Source of the DNA: Ehrlichia ruminantium str. Welgevonden
GTDB lineage: Bacteria > Pseudomonadota > Alphaproteobacteria > Rickettsiales > Anaplasmataceae
Reading direction: 5' to 3'
DNA: 64,000 bases
Assembly: GCF_000026005.1 (NCBI RefSeq)
Contig: NC_005295.2
Span: 806,001-870,000, forward strand
Position numbers and translations under genes: made by a program. Within the stretch, counting starts at the first letter, position 1. Each line of letters starts with the position of its first letter. Below the pieces are notes generated by a model. The model was not told the DNA's origin and searched no databases. It saw nothing but the letters and a program-made list of their open reading frames with translations. Shown here one piece after another: positions 1 through 10,362 of the stretch.

Positions 1-2521
1 CTAATACTTCTGGATCCATATTTTTCTTCAATTCTTTATTTAATAAACTTACCATATCATCTAACAAATACCCATTAGCCAAATCAGCAACTATACTAAT
101 AGTTCTTTTTCCATTTATACGGCTTATTATACTATCTTTGTGTTGAGCTTTATGAGTAACAAAATCACTTACAGCAGTATATCCATGAATAGTATTAACA
201 AATAAATTATCTATTGTGTTCAAATTACGATACTCTTTAGAAAACCTCAAAAAGATATCAACTTCATCATTAATATTATCTGGATGATACTTATTTAGCA
301 TTATTCCATTAGCTATCATTTTGATAAATTGACTGATCATTGAAACATCAACTCCAAATTTTGCTGCTTTATTTTTATCAATATCAATCTTCCATTCCAA
401 CTCTGATGATGATCTATTATCTGTAATATTTTCAAATCCTAACGAATTTTTCATTACATAAATTATCTTATCTGCAACATTATGAATTTTATCTACATTA
501 TATGAGCTGATATCAATACGAATTGGTTTACCAGTAACTGGCTTAACTCTTTCCTCTAATACCTCTATAATCACACCCCTAATATCTTGTAGTTTTTCCA
601 TAACTTCATTTAATATTTCTTCAGACTTTCTACGAAGAAACCAGTTTTTTAATTCTAATTGAATTTTTCCAATTACATTATTTGAATCCAGCAAATATTC
701 AAAAAGCCCAACTTTTACATATAAAAATTTTATACCTTTAACATTAAAAATTCTTTCTTCTATCTTATTTAATATGTTATCTCTTTCAGCAATAGATAGA
801 TTACTATTTGATTTTATAGTTATAAGTATTCTCTCAGGTTCAATGCTTGGAAAGAATTCTATACCAGGACCAATTGTAAAATACCCAAACGTAGATAAAA
901 CTAATACAGCAATTACTGCACAAATAAATTTTTTTGGATGATTAAGTACACTTTTGAGTATATTAACATAACTTTTACTAAATCGTCCTAAATTTGTAAA
1001 CTTTCCAGTTTCTATTGCCATAATTTTTGCAATACTTTGCTTATCAGTAACAGATGGCTTACCAATCATAGATCCTAAAACTGGAATAAATATCAAAGCC
1101 ATTATCCAAGAAGCACTTAATGTTGTAATCAATGCAATTGGAATATATTTCATAAACTCACCAGTTGTTCCAGGCCATAATAGTAACGGTATATAAACCA
1201 CTAGCTTTGTCAGTGTCGCTGATGCAACTGGCCAAAACATATCATATGCAGCTTGTTTGAATGCTTCTTTTCTACCTAAACCATTGATCATTTTTCTATC
1301 TGCATACTCAGTAACTACGATAGCATCATCAACAAGCATGCCAATAGCCATAATTAAAGAAAATAAAATTACTATATTTAATGTATACCCAAGTAAGTAC
1401 ATAACAATAATACCAAGTAAAAATGATCCTGGTATTGAAATAGCAACTAACAATGCAGTTTTAGTTCCCATAAATATCATCATAATGACAACAACTAACA
1501 GCACCGAGACAAGTATAGAATTCTGCAATTCATTTAAAACATCTGATATTTCTTCTGATTGATCTTGCAAATATATAATTGATAAATTGTGTGGTAACAC
1601 GTCTTTAGTATCATGTATCATATCCTTTACCTGAGATATAGTACCAAGGATATTTTTACCTGGTTGCTTTGATATTTCTAATACCAAAGATGGCTGACCA
1701 TTTACTCTTATAATTTCCGTATCATTTTGATATATTAATTTTACAGTAGCAACATCACCTACAGTTACAATAGAATATCCATCTGTTTTTATTGGTATAT
1801 TCACAATATCTTGTACATTTTTCAACAAACCAGACACATGTAGTGCATATTTACTAGACGTCACATCTAAGTTTCCAATATTGATAAATTGATTATTATT
1901 CAATATAGAATTAATCACTTCATGCACTTGCAAGTTGTACATATTAATTGCATTAGGTGAAACATTGATTTCAAGAACATCTTTACGATTTCCAATAATT
2001 TTCACATTTTGTACATTTGATAATCCTTCTAATTTAGCTTGTAAATTTCGTGCGATTTTAAATAATGCTCTATCAGGAAGATCACCTGTCAATGCAATAT
2101 TTAACACAGGTAACAGACCTAAGTTCTCTTGATTTACTACAGGAAAAGTTGCTTCCTGTGGTAACTTAGCACGAATGATATCTACTTTTGATCTTACATT
2201 ATCCAAAGCTTCTTTATCATCAAATCCTGCACTAAATTCCAATATAACATTTGCATATCCATTTTTTGCTAATGAAGTAACTTTAGTAACACCTTTAATT
2301 GACATTACTTCTTGCTCAATAGGATAAATTATTAGCTTTTCTATATCTTCAGATGACATACCTTGTAATACAGTATGAATAGATAAAACTGGCTTTTTAA
2401 TTTCAGGATTTTTCTCTTTAGCAATATCAAAATAAGAATAAGAACCAAATATCAATATTACAATCAATAAGAATATAGATACCCTATTTCTTTCTAAAAA
2501 TATTTCAGATATTTTTCTCAT
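1..2521 (-). CDS. RND-family efflux transporter (AcrB/HAE1-like), 3' end cut by window edge
   Basis: Inner-membrane proton-driven efflux pump of the resistance-nodulation-division superfamily. About 840 residues are visible; the family is usually about 1030-1050, so the last transmembrane helices lie outside. Translating the minus strand gives a start MRKISEIFLERNRV, a first transmembrane helix at about residues 13-30, a periplasmic porter region, then the membrane block with GMLVDDAIVV near residues 393-403. Its paired aspartates match the proton-relay pair of AcrB (D407/D408). A second porter repeat begins after a helix near residue 530. No stop interrupts the frame. The likely partner is the periplasmic adaptor at 58569-59660; no TolC-like gene is in the window. 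The substrate cannot be told from sequence. Family assignment is firm. Confidence 0.9.
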   Translation of the reverse strand, partial: MRKISEIFLERNRVSIFLLIVILIFGSYSYFDIAKEKNPEIKKPVLSIHTVLQGMSSEDIEKLIIYPIEQEVMSIKGVTKVTSLAKNGYANVILEFSAGFDDKEALDNVRSKVDIIRAKLPQEATFPVVNQENLGLLPVLNIALTGDLPDRALFKIARNLQAKLEGLSNVQNVKIIGNRKDVLEINVSPNAINMYNLQVHEVINSILNNNQFINIGNLDVTSSKYALHVSGLLKNVQDIVNIPIKTDGYSIVTVGDVATVKLIYQNDTEIIRVNGQPSLVLEISKQPGKNILGTISQVKDMIHDTKDVLPHNLSIIYLQDQSEEISDVLNELQNSILVSVLLVVVIMMIFMGTKTALLVAISIPGSFLLGIIVMYLLGYTLNIVILFSLIMAIGMLVDDAIVVTEYADRKMINGLGRKEAFKQAAYDMFWPVASATLTKLVVYIPLLLWPGTTGEFMKYIPIALITTLSASWIMALIFIPVLGSMIGKPSVTDKQSIAKIMAIETGKFTNLGRFSKSYVNILKSVLNHPKKFICAVIAVLVLSTFGYFTIGPGIEFFPSIEPERILITIKSNSNLSIAERDNILNKIEERIFNVKGIKFLYVKVGLFEYLLDSNNVIGKIQLELKNWFLRRKSEEILNEVMEKLQDIRGVIIEVLEERVKPVTGKPIRIDISSYNVDKIHNVADKIIYVMKNSLGFENITDNRSSSELEWKIDIDKNKAAKFGVDVSMISQFIKMIANGIMLNKYHPDNINDEVDIFLRFSKEYRNLNTIDNLFVNTIHGYTAVSDFVTHKAQHKDSIISRINGKRTISIVADLANGYLLDDMVSLLNKELKKNMDPEVL

Positions 2522-2619
2522 TTTCTAAATTACATACTAAATTAATTAAAACAAGAGATTTAATACCACAATATGGATAAAAATACTTTATTTATATATA
2601 CAATTGTAGTTTTTTTACA

Positions 2620-3372
2620 CTACTTATTATTTTGCTCAATATATCTACATGCTAATATTGAGACTTCGTACAACAATAGCATTGGCACAGCCAAACCTAC
2701 TTGACTTAATACATCAGGTGGAGTTAATACAGCAGCAATAATAAAAATAATCACTATTGCAAATCTTCTTTTCTTCGCTAAAACTCTTGCTGGTAAGATA
2801 CCAATCCTAGACATTAACGTCAAGAATATAGGTATTTGAAATGCTACTCCAAATGCAAACATCAATTGTAATACCAAATCTAAATATTCACTAACTGATG
2901 GCATAAATTCTATAGGTACACCCATTGAAGCATCTCTATTTTCAAAGGCAATAAAAAATTTCCAAGCTAAAGGGAATATATAATAGTATACCATTGCTGC
3001 TCCAGCAATAAACAACAGTAATGCTGAAATCAAGTAAGGCAAAAGAATTAACTTTTCCTTTTTGTATAAACCAGGAGCTAAAAACATATATAATTGCCAT
3101 ATAAAAACAGGGCAAGAACATAATAAAGCTGCCATAGTAGCAACTTTTAAATATACAAAAAAAGCTTCTGTTAAATCAGTATATATTAAAGAAAACTCAG
3201 AATTAGAACCTTCTAATTCTATTAAAGGAATTAATAAGAAATTATATATTTTTTCTGAAAAAAAATAGCATACTCCAAACATAATACAAAAAAATGCAAA
3301 ACAAAAGAATATCCTATATCTTAATTCCTCAAAATGCTTAAAAAAGGGCATTTCACCATTTGTAGATTTCAT
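2620..3372 (-). CDS. tatC: Sec-independent protein translocase TatC
   Basis: Core receptor of the twin-arginine translocation system, which exports folded proteins bearing an RR signal. The 250-residue product has the usual length and six hydrophobic segments. The N-terminal cytoplasmic motif FEELR (E16-L17-R18) and the first periplasmic loop motif PGLYKKE (P100 to E106) match the conserved signal-binding positions of TatC. tatA/tatB are not in the window. A likely substrate is encoded here: the Rieske protein PetA has an RRDFL motif near its N-terminus. It lies between the RND pump and ispG on the same strand, 27 bp after ispG, so co-transcription with ispG is plausible. Confidence 0.95.
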   Translation of the reverse strand: MKSTNGEMPFFKHFEELRYRIFFCFAFFCIMFGVCYFFSEKIYNFLLIPLIELEGSNSEFSLIYTDLTEAFFVYLKVATMAALLCSCPVFIWQLYMFLAPGLYKKEKLILLPYLISALLLFIAGAAMVYYYIFPLAWKFFIAFENRDASMGVPIEFMPSVSEYLDLVLQLMFAFGVAFQIPIFLTLMSRIGILPARVLAKKRRFAIVIIFIIAAVLTPPDVLSQVGLAVPMLLLYEVSILACRYIEQNNK

Positions 3373-3399
3373 TATACAAATTACCTTTGCACTTTTTAA

Positions 3400-4668
3400 T
3401 CAGTGATAATAAATACTAACATAATTTTCAATAATTGATACAAATTGCTCAAAAATATTATTACCTTCTAAAGTACATAATTTTTCACCATTTTGATATA
3501 CAGCAGCTACAGATCTTTCACCATAACCAGGCATACTAATTCCCAAATTAGCATGCTTGCTTTCACCAGGCCCATTAACTACACATCCCATAACTGCTAT
3601 AGTCATATTCTCAACTCCAGGATTTGCATTTTTCCATACACTCATACGATCTGCTACATATTTATTCACATCACTAACTAACTGATGAAAATACTTTGGA
3701 TTAGTCCTATTACATCCTGGACATGAAGTAACTTGCACAGAAAAATTTCTTAACCCTATACTTTGGAGAATTTCTTGACACAATTTTACTTCATTAGTTC
3801 TTGATTCTCCAGGCTGTTGAGTTAATGAAACCCTAATAGTATTACCTATACCATGAAGTAAAAGATAAGATATTCCAGCTGAACTACCAACAATTCCTTT
3901 TACACCAGATCCAGCTTCTGTCAAACCTAAATGCAGAGGATAATCACAAATCTTTGACAACATAGTATATACAGATATTAAGTCACGTACTTTACTCACT
4001 TTACAAGATATAACTATTTTATTCGCAGGCAAACCAACTTTTTCTGCATGTTTAGCACTTGTTATAGCAGAAATTACTAATGCCTTCCTTAAAACTACAT
4101 AATCTGGATCAGGAGTACCACGTAATGAATTATCATGCATCAATTTTGCAGCCAAATACTTATCTAAACTTCCCCAGTTAACTCCTATTCTGATAGGTAT
4201 ATCATTTTTTATTGCAAACTCAATAATATCTTCAAAATTTTTATCTCTTTTATCTCCAAAACCTATATTTCCTGGATTAATCCGTATTTTCCCTAAAGCA
4301 AGTGCACATTCTGGATATTGTTTTACTAATCTAGCAATCTCATACTGTCCACAACCTATAATCATTTTACTATTAAAACCATGATTAATTAATACATCTC
4401 TAATATAAGGAACACTTTTTATTGCTTTATCTGAATTAATTGCAATTCTTACTAATTCAGACCCAGCCTGTGCAAGTTCTAATACTTCACGTGCATCTTG
4501 ATAAACATCTCCAGAACCACCAAGCGCCATTGACTGTACAACTATAGGATTATTACCACCAATTATCACATCACCCACTTTAACTTCATGAGTGAATTTA
4601 CTTCTGTATACAATAGCGTTTAGCAAATCATATTCATTTAAAATTCTGTCCACAAAATCACACTGCAT
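3400..4668 (-). CDS. ispG: 4-hydroxy-3-methylbut-2-en-1-yl diphosphate synthase (IspG/GcpE)
   Basis: Iron-sulfur enzyme of the MEP isoprenoid pathway, converting MEcPP to HMBPP in the cytoplasm. The 422-residue protein carries the cluster ligands of the family: CPGC (C316, C319), then GCVVNGPGE (C362, E369), equivalent to the three cysteines and glutamate of E. coli IspG. The N-terminal TIM-barrel half is recognisable by VVQSMALGG and [10 protein letters not shown]. The chosen ATG has AGG 7 bases upstream. The first dozen codons and the whole upstream region have been copied in tandem just upstream (see repeats). dxr, another gene of this pathway, lies 3 kb away on the same strand. Confidence 0.96.
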   Translation of the reverse strand: MQCDFVDRILNEYDLLNAIVYRSKFTHEVKVGDVIIGGNNPIVVQSMALGGSGDVYQDAREVLELAQAGSELVRIAINSDKAIKSVPYIRDVLINHGFNSKMIIGCGQYEIARLVKQYPECALALGKIRINPGNIGFGDKRDKNFEDIIEFAIKNDIPIRIGVNWGSLDKYLAAKLMHDNSLRGTPDPDYVVLRKALVISAITSAKHAEKVGLPANKIVISCKVSKVRDLISVYTMLSKICDYPLHLGLTEAGSGVKGIVGSSAGISYLLLHGIGNTIRVSLTQQPGESRTNEVKLCQEILQSIGLRNFSVQVTSCPGCNRTNPKYFHQLVSDVNKYVADRMSVWKNANPGVENMTIAVMGCVVNGPGESKHANLGISMPGYGERSVAAVYQNGEKLCTLEGNNIFEQFVSIIENYVSIYYH

Positions 4669-4879
4669 ATCAAACCTACTACAACAACCAGACGTAACTA
4701 TAACATAATATAAAGATTAAACAAATCTTCTATTCTGCTAATAATAGCATTATTCTAACTTAATAAAGCTAATGTACTTCTGCTATAATAGTGCGTAATA
4801 AACCATATTGTAATATAAAGTGCTGTATATAAAAATCATATACTACATAAATTTTATTAATGAATTAATTTACTACTAT
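4633..4879. repeat. 247-bp tandem duplication, copy 1 (includes ispG 5' end)
   Basis: This unit covers the first 12 codons of ispG plus its upstream DNA. It is followed immediately by a second copy with exactly the same 247-bp period. Only about three substitutions separate the two copies by eye. As the functional ispG start lies inside this copy, it is taken as the parent. Confidence 0.93.
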
Positions 4880-5126
4880 TTCATTTAAAATTCTGTCCAC
4901 AAAATCACACTGCATATCAAACCTACTACAACAACCAGACGTAACTATAACATAATATAAAGATTAAACAAATCTTCTATTCTGCTAATAATAGCATTGT
5001 TCTAACTTAATAAAGCTAATGTACTTCTACTATAATAGTGCGTAATAAACCATATTGTAATATAAAGTGCTGTATATCAAAATCATATACTACATAAATT
5101 TTATTAATGAATTAATTTACTACTAT
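4880..5126. repeat. 247-bp tandem duplication, copy 2 (orphan ispG 5' fragment)
   Basis: Near-identical second copy. It carries the ispG start codon and about twelve codons (minus strand) with no gene body behind them. A transcript started from the copied promoter would read a truncated peptide and then enter copy 1 and ispG, so the duplication may give ispG a second promoter. Confidence 0.93.
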
Positions 5127-5250
5127 TTCATTTAAAATGATGTCCATAAAATCACACAATATGTAATAAATCCTCTTAAAATGACCAGATATGGATCATA
5201 AGATAATATAAAACTTAAATAATCTTCTAGTTTTACTAATAACAGCATTA
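5127..5250. repeat. Degenerate third copy of the ispG upstream repeat
   Basis: The period is kept at the left edge (TTTCATTTAAAAT recurs 247 bp further on), but the copy has many substitutions. Recognisable blocks are ATGTCCATAAAATCACAC, CATAATATAAA-like and CTAATAACAGCATTA. It is older than copies 1 and 2. Confidence 0.75.
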
Positions 5251-5277
5251 AATGCCATTAACTAATTACTTGTTTAT

Positions 5278-5345
5278 GCAAAATAGTATCTAGTAAATCA
5301 TATTTATTTGCATATAAAACTGTTAGTATAATCACAATACAATAT
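5278..5345. repeat. Possible fourth, oldest copy of the ispG 5' end
   Basis: The stretch TAGTAAATCATATTTATTT resembles the ispG coding strand at about 4620-4640 (TAGCAAATCATATTCATTT). It extends further into the coding region than copies 2 and 3, which suggests a separate, earlier duplication. The similarity is short and decayed. Confidence 0.5.
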
Positions 5346-5537
5346 TATAAAATACATCTCTTGAGTTAGAAAGCATATAAACTTCACTTACAAACTAAAT
5401 AAATTAATATTCTAAATAAAAGATCCCAGTAAGTTCAAAAATTAATTTAGATGACATTGAATATAAAACTAATACATAATACACGGTAATACAAAAACCA
5501 TATATTTAAGATAATCATTAACGCAGATTAGTTCATA

Positions 5538-7457
5538 TTATTCATAATAATAGGTAATAGAATAATCCTCATCGTATTCTTCTTTTACTTTTACATCTTT
5601 CTTATCATGCTGCTTAACTGATTTTTGCTGATTTTTATTATCATACTTTTTATTTACATTATCCGATAAAGGAAGATTATTATCACCAGGACCTTTACTA
5701 TTATTTTTCTCTACATCTTTAGTAACGTTCTGTTCACTTAATTCTGGTAAAAAGTGAGTAACTTTGTGTGTAGTATCTTGCTTACTATCCTTATGATCAT
5801 TAATAATAGTCTTTGAATTATTATCTCCTTTTAAAGGTTGATGATTACCTAAATCTTTTTCCTTATCATTATCTTTTGAAAAATCTAACAACAAATGTAA
5901 TTTACTTTCATCAGTATTACTATGATCCTTTCCTTCAACAACTGGAAGCTTACTTATATCTAACTTAGATTTATCTTCAGGTAAAGATTTGCTCTTATCC
6001 TCTTTCACATGAACCTTATTTTTATCTAATTCAGAAGATTTACTTTCAGTTGATACCTTAGCTTTATCTTCTTTAATTGCAGGAAGCTTACTAACATCTG
6101 ATTTAGATGTATCTTCAGGTAAAGACTTGCTCTTATCCTCTTTTATATGAACCTTATTTTTATCTAATTCAGAAGATTTACTTTCAGTTGATAACTTAGC
6201 TTTATCTTCTTTAATTGCAGGAAGCTTACTAACATCTGATTTAGATGTATCTTCAGGTAAAGACTTGCTCTTATCCTCTTTCACATGAACCTTATTTTTA
6301 TCTAATTCAGAAGATTTACTTTCAGTTGATACCTTAGCTTTATCTTCTTTAATTGCAGGAAGCTTACTAACATCTAATTTAGATGTATCTTCAGGTAAAG
6401 ATTTGCTCTTATCCTCTTTCACATGAACCTTATTTTTATCTAATTCAGAAGATTTACCTTCAGTTGATAACTTAGCTTTATCTTCTTTAATTGCAGGAAG
6501 CTTACTAACATCTGATTTAGATGTATCTTCAGGTAAAGACTTGCTCTTATCCTCTTTTATATGAACTTTATTTTTATCTAATTCAGAAGATTTACTTTCA
6601 GTTGATAACTTAGCTTTATCTTCTTTAATTGCAGGAAGCTCACTAACATCTGATTTAGATGTATCTTCAGGTAAAGACTTGCTCTTATCCTCTTTCACAT
6701 GAACCTTACTTTTATCTAATTCAGAAGATTTACTTTCAGTTGATAACTTAGCTTTATCTTCTTTAATTGCAGGAAGCTTACTAATATCTAATTTAGATGT
6801 ATCTTCAGGTAAGGACTTGCTATTATCCTCTTTTATATGAACCTTACTTTTATCTAATTCAGAAGATTTACTTTCAGTTGATACCTTAGCTTTATCTTTC
6901 TCCACTGCTTCATACTTTTCTTCAACAGGAACATGGTCATCAAGTAATTTTTCTTTAACATCTAATTTTTTACTTACACTTTTACTACTTACGTGCTTCA
7001 CATTCTTCTTAGAAAGCTTACCTGACTTGTCTTGTAAATCATTATGTTTTTTTATAACATTATCATTTTCATAATCATCATCTATAGATTGAACAAACCT
7101 AGCACCTGCCACATCAGCTAAGTTAATTCCATTACTATCTACCATAAGTTGTAAATCCTTACTTTCCGATAATCCATCATCTTGTATAGGATCGTATCTA
7201 TTTATATGCTTATTATCCAGTTTACCATATTTTTTTTTTGACACATTCTGCTGATTACCGTCTCCTACTAAAGCATCCCTACGTTCTTTGTAAACTGAAT
7301 AAGCACGAGAAAACTCTTGGTTGCTTTCAAAAGATTCACCACCAGGATTATAAACTGGAGAATATTTACGACTAAATTGATATTTAGTTTTATTACTACA
7401 CGAAATAATAAAACAACAAATCAATATCAACAATGTATTTAATACACGCACAAACAT
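5538..7457 (-). CDS. Lysine-rich tandem-repeat lipoprotein, function unknown
   Basis: 639-residue protein. The N-terminus is a signal peptide ending in a lipobox-like IISC with the candidate lipidated cysteine at C20, so an envelope lipoprotein is likely. Residues 21-187 are hydrophilic, followed by seven tandem 46-residue repeats (188-509) and a charged tail rich in K, D, N and S to residue 639, ending in YDEDYSITYYYE. Each repeat contains the blocks STESKSSELDK, KVHVKEDKSKSLPED and SKLPAIKEDKAK. Copies differ by a few conservative changes (K/N, V/I, L/S). The protein has no enzyme motif and is probably largely disordered. Lysine-rich tandem-repeat proteins are known Ehrlichia antigens and effectors (the TRP family, such as TRP75/TRP95), but I cannot establish orthology. 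The lipobox sets it apart from those secreted by type I export. Confidence 0.85.
   Translation of the reverse strand: MFVRVLNTLLILICCFIISCSNKTKYQFSRKYSPVYNPGGESFESNQEFSRAYSVYKERRDALVGDGNQQNVSKKKYGKLDNKHINRYDPIQDDGLSESKDLQLMVDSNGINLADVAGARFVQSIDDDYENDNVIKKHNDLQDKSGKLSKKNVKHVSSKSVSKKLDVKEKLLDDHVPVEEKYEAVEKDKAKVSTESKSSELDKSKVHIKEDNSKSLPEDTSKLDISKLPAIKEDKAKLSTESKSSELDKSKVHVKEDKSKSLPEDTSKSDVSELPAIKEDKAKLSTESKSSELDKNKVHIKEDKSKSLPEDTSKSDVSKLPAIKEDKAKLSTEGKSSELDKNKVHVKEDKSKSLPEDTSKLDVSKLPAIKEDKAKVSTESKSSELDKNKVHVKEDKSKSLPEDTSKSDVSKLPAIKEDKAKLSTESKSSELDKNKVHIKEDKSKSLPEDTSKSDVSKLPAIKEDKAKVSTESKSSELDKNKVHVKEDKSKSLPEDKSKLDISKLPVVEGKDHSNTDESKLHLLLDFSKDNDKEKDLGNHQPLKGDNNSKTIINDHKDSKQDTTHKVTHFLPELSEQNVTKDVEKNNSKGPGDNNLPLSDNVNKKYDNKNQQKSVKQHDKKDVKVKEEYDEDYSITYYYE
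5931..6896 (-). repeat. Seven in-frame 138-bp tandem repeats in the lipoprotein gene
   Basis: The period is 138 bp (46 codons), visible as recurrence of GGAAGCTTACTAA-like sequence every 138 bp. The copy number (7) is whole and in frame, and the last copy diverges at its end (KLPVVEGK instead of KLPAIKED). Length variation between strains would be expected. Confidence 0.95.
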
Positions 7458-7494
7458 CCGATACCTATATGGATAAGTTCTACACTATAATACA

Positions 7495-7523
7495 TTTATA
7501 CTAAATATACTATGATAAGTAAA
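7495..7523 (-). promoter_or_regulatory. Candidate sigma-70 promoter of the repeat lipoprotein gene
   Basis: On the minus strand TTTACT and TATAAA are separated by 17 bp, about 38 bp upstream of the start codon. AT-rich DNA yields such matches by chance, so this is a suggestion only. Confidence 0.35.
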
Positions 7524-7716
7524 CGCATTATTTACAATAAATACAAATTTTTTATTATTTAAAATATATTTATCCACAATTAAATTAAGATTTATCTAAT
7601 AAAATATTAATAAATTATTAAAAATCTATATACATCAGCAAATACAAAACATGAAATACTATTTTTCAAAACAATCGTAGTGTAAACCAATATAAGCTTT
7701 TATATAAATTAGATAA

Positions 7717-8880
7717 CTAATTCAATTTACAAATGATATCAGATGCAACCCTTCTTGCTATAGAATCACATTCCAGAATATCTGATAAGGAATTAATATG
7801 CAAACAATCAACCATATCTAATGTACTATAAATCACATTCACAATATCAAGAAATCCTATTTTTCTATTTAAAAAAGCATCAACTGCAATTTCATTAGCA
7901 GTATTAAAAATAATACTATTTGCATGAATATTTGATGTTCTAAGAATTTCAAAACCTAATCTTATTCCAGGAAACTTGTTAATATCAGGCTTCATAAATG
8001 TTAACTGATGGTATGATGCCAAATTCAACTTTTTATACAACATAGACATTCTATTTGGCCAGGACAATGTGTACATAATTGAAATTTTCATATCAGGAAC
8101 AGACATAAAAGCAATACAAGCACCATCTACATAAGACACTATACCATGTACTATCGCTTCAGGATGTATAATTACATCTAATTTTTCTGGTTTTACTGAA
8201 AACAAATGATAAGCTTCTATAATTTCAAGAGATTTATTGACCATAGTTGCACTATCAACGGAAATCTTTTTACCCATTTTCCAAACTGGATGTTTTATTG
8301 TTTCCTGAACTGTTATATTTCGCATTTGATCATAATCCATATATAATAATGCACCACCAGATCCAGTAATAGTAATCTTATCTATGTTTTCTCTGTCATT
8401 ACTATGAAGTATTTGAAATATAGCATTATGTTCTGAATCTACAGGAATAACATTAACATTTTTTTCTCTTGCTAAATTAAATAATAATGTTCCACCACAA
8501 ACAACACTTTCTTTGTTTGCCAAGGCAATAACTTTAACACCAGCACTAATCAAATATACCATAGGTACAAGTGCAGCTATTCCTACAATAGCCATCATAA
8601 CATAATCCACATTCAATGATGCTGCCATTTGCATCCCAACATCACCAACACTAATTTTAACATTAGTACCAAATAATAAATCCTTTAATTCTTTATATAA
8701 ACCAACATCTGCAATAACCACCATTTCAGCATTAACTATCTTAGCTTGAAATGCTAGTAATTGAACGTTTGACTTTGCAACTAATGCTTTTACTTGATAA
8801 CTATCAGAACTAGCAAGTATCACATCAATTATCATCTGACCAATAGCTCCGGTCGAACCAAATATAGAAACTGTTTTCAC
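7717..8880 (-). CDS. dxr: 1-deoxy-D-xylulose 5-phosphate reductoisomerase
   Basis: Second enzyme of the MEP pathway: NADPH-dependent rearrangement and reduction of DXP to MEP, metal-dependent, cytosolic. The 387-residue protein has the family length. The N-terminal nucleotide loop is GSTGAIGQ (residues 8-15). Further motifs are [10 protein letters not shown], the metal/substrate site [11 protein letters not shown], and [20 protein letters not shown]. It lies 50 bp downstream of nuoN on the same strand and may be read from that operon. Together with ispG it shows a working MEP route, as expected for Ehrlichia, which lack mevalonate enzymes. Confidence 0.97.
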   Translation of the reverse strand: MKTVSIFGSTGAIGQMIIDVILASSDSYQVKALVAKSNVQLLAFQAKIVNAEMVVIADVGLYKELKDLLFGTNVKISVGDVGMQMAASLNVDYVMMAIVGIAALVPMVYLISAGVKVIALANKESVVCGGTLLFNLAREKNVNVIPVDSEHNAIFQILHSNDRENIDKITITGSGGALLYMDYDQMRNITVQETIKHPVWKMGKKISVDSATMVNKSLEIIEAYHLFSVKPEKLDVIIHPEAIVHGIVSYVDGACIAFMSVPDMKISIMYTLSWPNRMSMLYKKLNLASYHQLTFMKPDINKFPGIRLGFEILRTSNIHANSIIFNTANEIAVDAFLNRKIGFLDIVNVIYSTLDMVDCLHINSLSDILECDSIARRVASDIICKLN

Positions 8881-8930
8881 AAAACTAATATAAAAAACTT
8901 CAACAAACTATATATCGAATATTCACATTA

Positions 8931-10355
8931 TTATCCATTAAAAAAATTAAAATGTAAAAAATAACCTATAACTGGCTTCACATATCCAACTAATAAGAAA
9001 AACACTAGATTAATTAATACTGTAGTCAATAGAATAAAAAGCAATCCATTACTCATTATCAAATTACAAGAATGATCATTACTTTCATCAAAATACATCA
9101 CTTTAATAATTCTTAAGTAATAGTAACAAGAAATAACGCTAATAAATGCAAAAATAACTGCAATTTCTATAAAACCATTTTCTATCAAGCTTGATAATAC
9201 ATAATATTTTGTAAAAAATCCACCTAATGGCGGTATACCTGCCATAGACAACATAATTACAGAAATACAAAATGCTATCATAGGGAACTTGTGATGTAAT
9301 CCTGTAAGACTAGAGATAGAATAATCGTCATTTTCATACTGCATCAAAAATGAGAAAAGGCCTATATTCATAACAATATACAATAATAAATATAATATTA
9401 CAGAAACATTAGCATCAAAGGTATTCATAGCTAATGCAATCAACATATACCCAATATGACCAATAGCAGCATATGAAAATAATCTTTTTAGATTATTTTG
9501 TCTTATTGCACAAAATGCTGAAATACAAATAGATAATATAGATACAAAAATCATGATCTGCTGCCAATTTTTGAACAGATCAATTAGCACTTCATTAAGT
9601 AATCTGATTAATAAAAATATAAATGCACTTTTTGGAACAATAGAAAAAAATGCCGTCATAATAGTCGAAGTTCCTTGATATACATCAGGAACCCACATAT
9701 GAAAAGGAGCGACAGATAATTTAAAGAAAATGCTAATTAAAATAAGTACAATACCTAAAATTACACCTAAAGATACAACCTCACTTCCAGAAAAGAAATT
9801 ATGTAATTCATCAAAACCAACCTGTGCTGTATACCCATATAACATGGAAATCCCATACAACATAATACAAGAAGATAGTGCACTTAAGACAAAATACTTG
9901 ATTCCCGCTTCAGAAGATTTAACAGCACTCTTATCAAAGCATGTCAATGCATATAAAGTTATACTTTGTATTTCAAATGACAAATAGAAAGAAAGTAGGT
10001 TATTTGCAGAAATTAAAGTAATTAATCCAAAAACTGCAAATAAGATCATAATAGAAAATTCATAACAATAATTTCTACCAGATGCTAATAGCATTAACAA
10101 AAGAGTAATACTAGAAAATAAAATAACAATTTTCGAAATAGAAATATATAGATTAGATTTTAAAAGTCCATCAAAAATCAACCTAGGCTCAACTTCAATA
10201 CTACTTATTACAATACCAATAGTAACTAATAATGTAATTACTGAAGAAATATGTATAATTTTTTTATCTACAACAATTCCCAATAATAAAAGGATTAAAG
10301 ATGAACTGATTAAAAAAATTTCAGGTATTATATAAACAAAATTATTCCAATACAT
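8931..10355 (-). CDS. nuoN: NADH-quinone oxidoreductase subunit N
   Basis: Antiporter-like membrane subunit of complex I, one of three (L, M, N) thought to drive proton translocation. The 474 residues are almost wholly hydrophobic, with about 14 predicted helices. Family landmarks are the conserved lysine region [18 protein letters not shown] and the helix [19 protein letters not shown]. It starts 7 bp after nuoM and ends the nuoJKLMN run, so it is almost certainly co-transcribed. dxr follows. Confidence 0.96.
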   Translation of the reverse strand: MYWNNFVYIIPEIFLISSSLILLLLGIVVDKKIIHISSVITLLVTIGIVISSIEVEPRLIFDGLLKSNLYISISKIVILFSSITLLLMLLASGRNYCYEFSIMILFAVFGLITLISANNLLSFYLSFEIQSITLYALTCFDKSAVKSSEAGIKYFVLSALSSCIMLYGISMLYGYTAQVGFDELHNFFSGSEVVSLGVILGIVLILISIFFKLSVAPFHMWVPDVYQGTSTIMTAFFSIVPKSAFIFLLIRLLNEVLIDLFKNWQQIMIFVSILSICISAFCAIRQNNLKRLFSYAAIGHIGYMLIALAMNTFDANVSVILYLLLYIVMNIGLFSFLMQYENDDYSISSLTGLHHKFPMIAFCISVIMLSMAGIPPLGGFFTKYYVLSSLIENGFIEIAVIFAFISVISCYYYLRIIKVMYFDESNDHSCNLIMSNGLLFILLTTVLINLVFFLLVGYVKPVIGYFLHFNFFNG

Positions 10356-10362
10356 AATAATC

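Larger units (their letters stand above)
4669..5537. other. Non-coding gap dominated by ispG-derived repeats
   Basis: Apart from the repeat copies listed separately, I see no gene, RNA or clear terminator here. The last 190 bp before the repeat-lipoprotein gene stop are plain AT-rich DNA. Confidence 0.7.

Noticed and set aside
1257-2132. Open frames of 65-101 codons on the plus strand
   Set aside because: They are antisense to the well-supported RND efflux gene and have Thr/Ile/Asn-rich random composition.
5931-6896. Regular repeats considered as a CRISPR array
   Set aside because: The 138-bp units are contiguous, in frame, have no spacers and encode protein repeats.
7570-7578. Perfect DnaA box TTATCCACA
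   Set aside because: A single box without a cluster, AT-rich unwinding repeats or origin-associated genes; not evidence for a replication origin.
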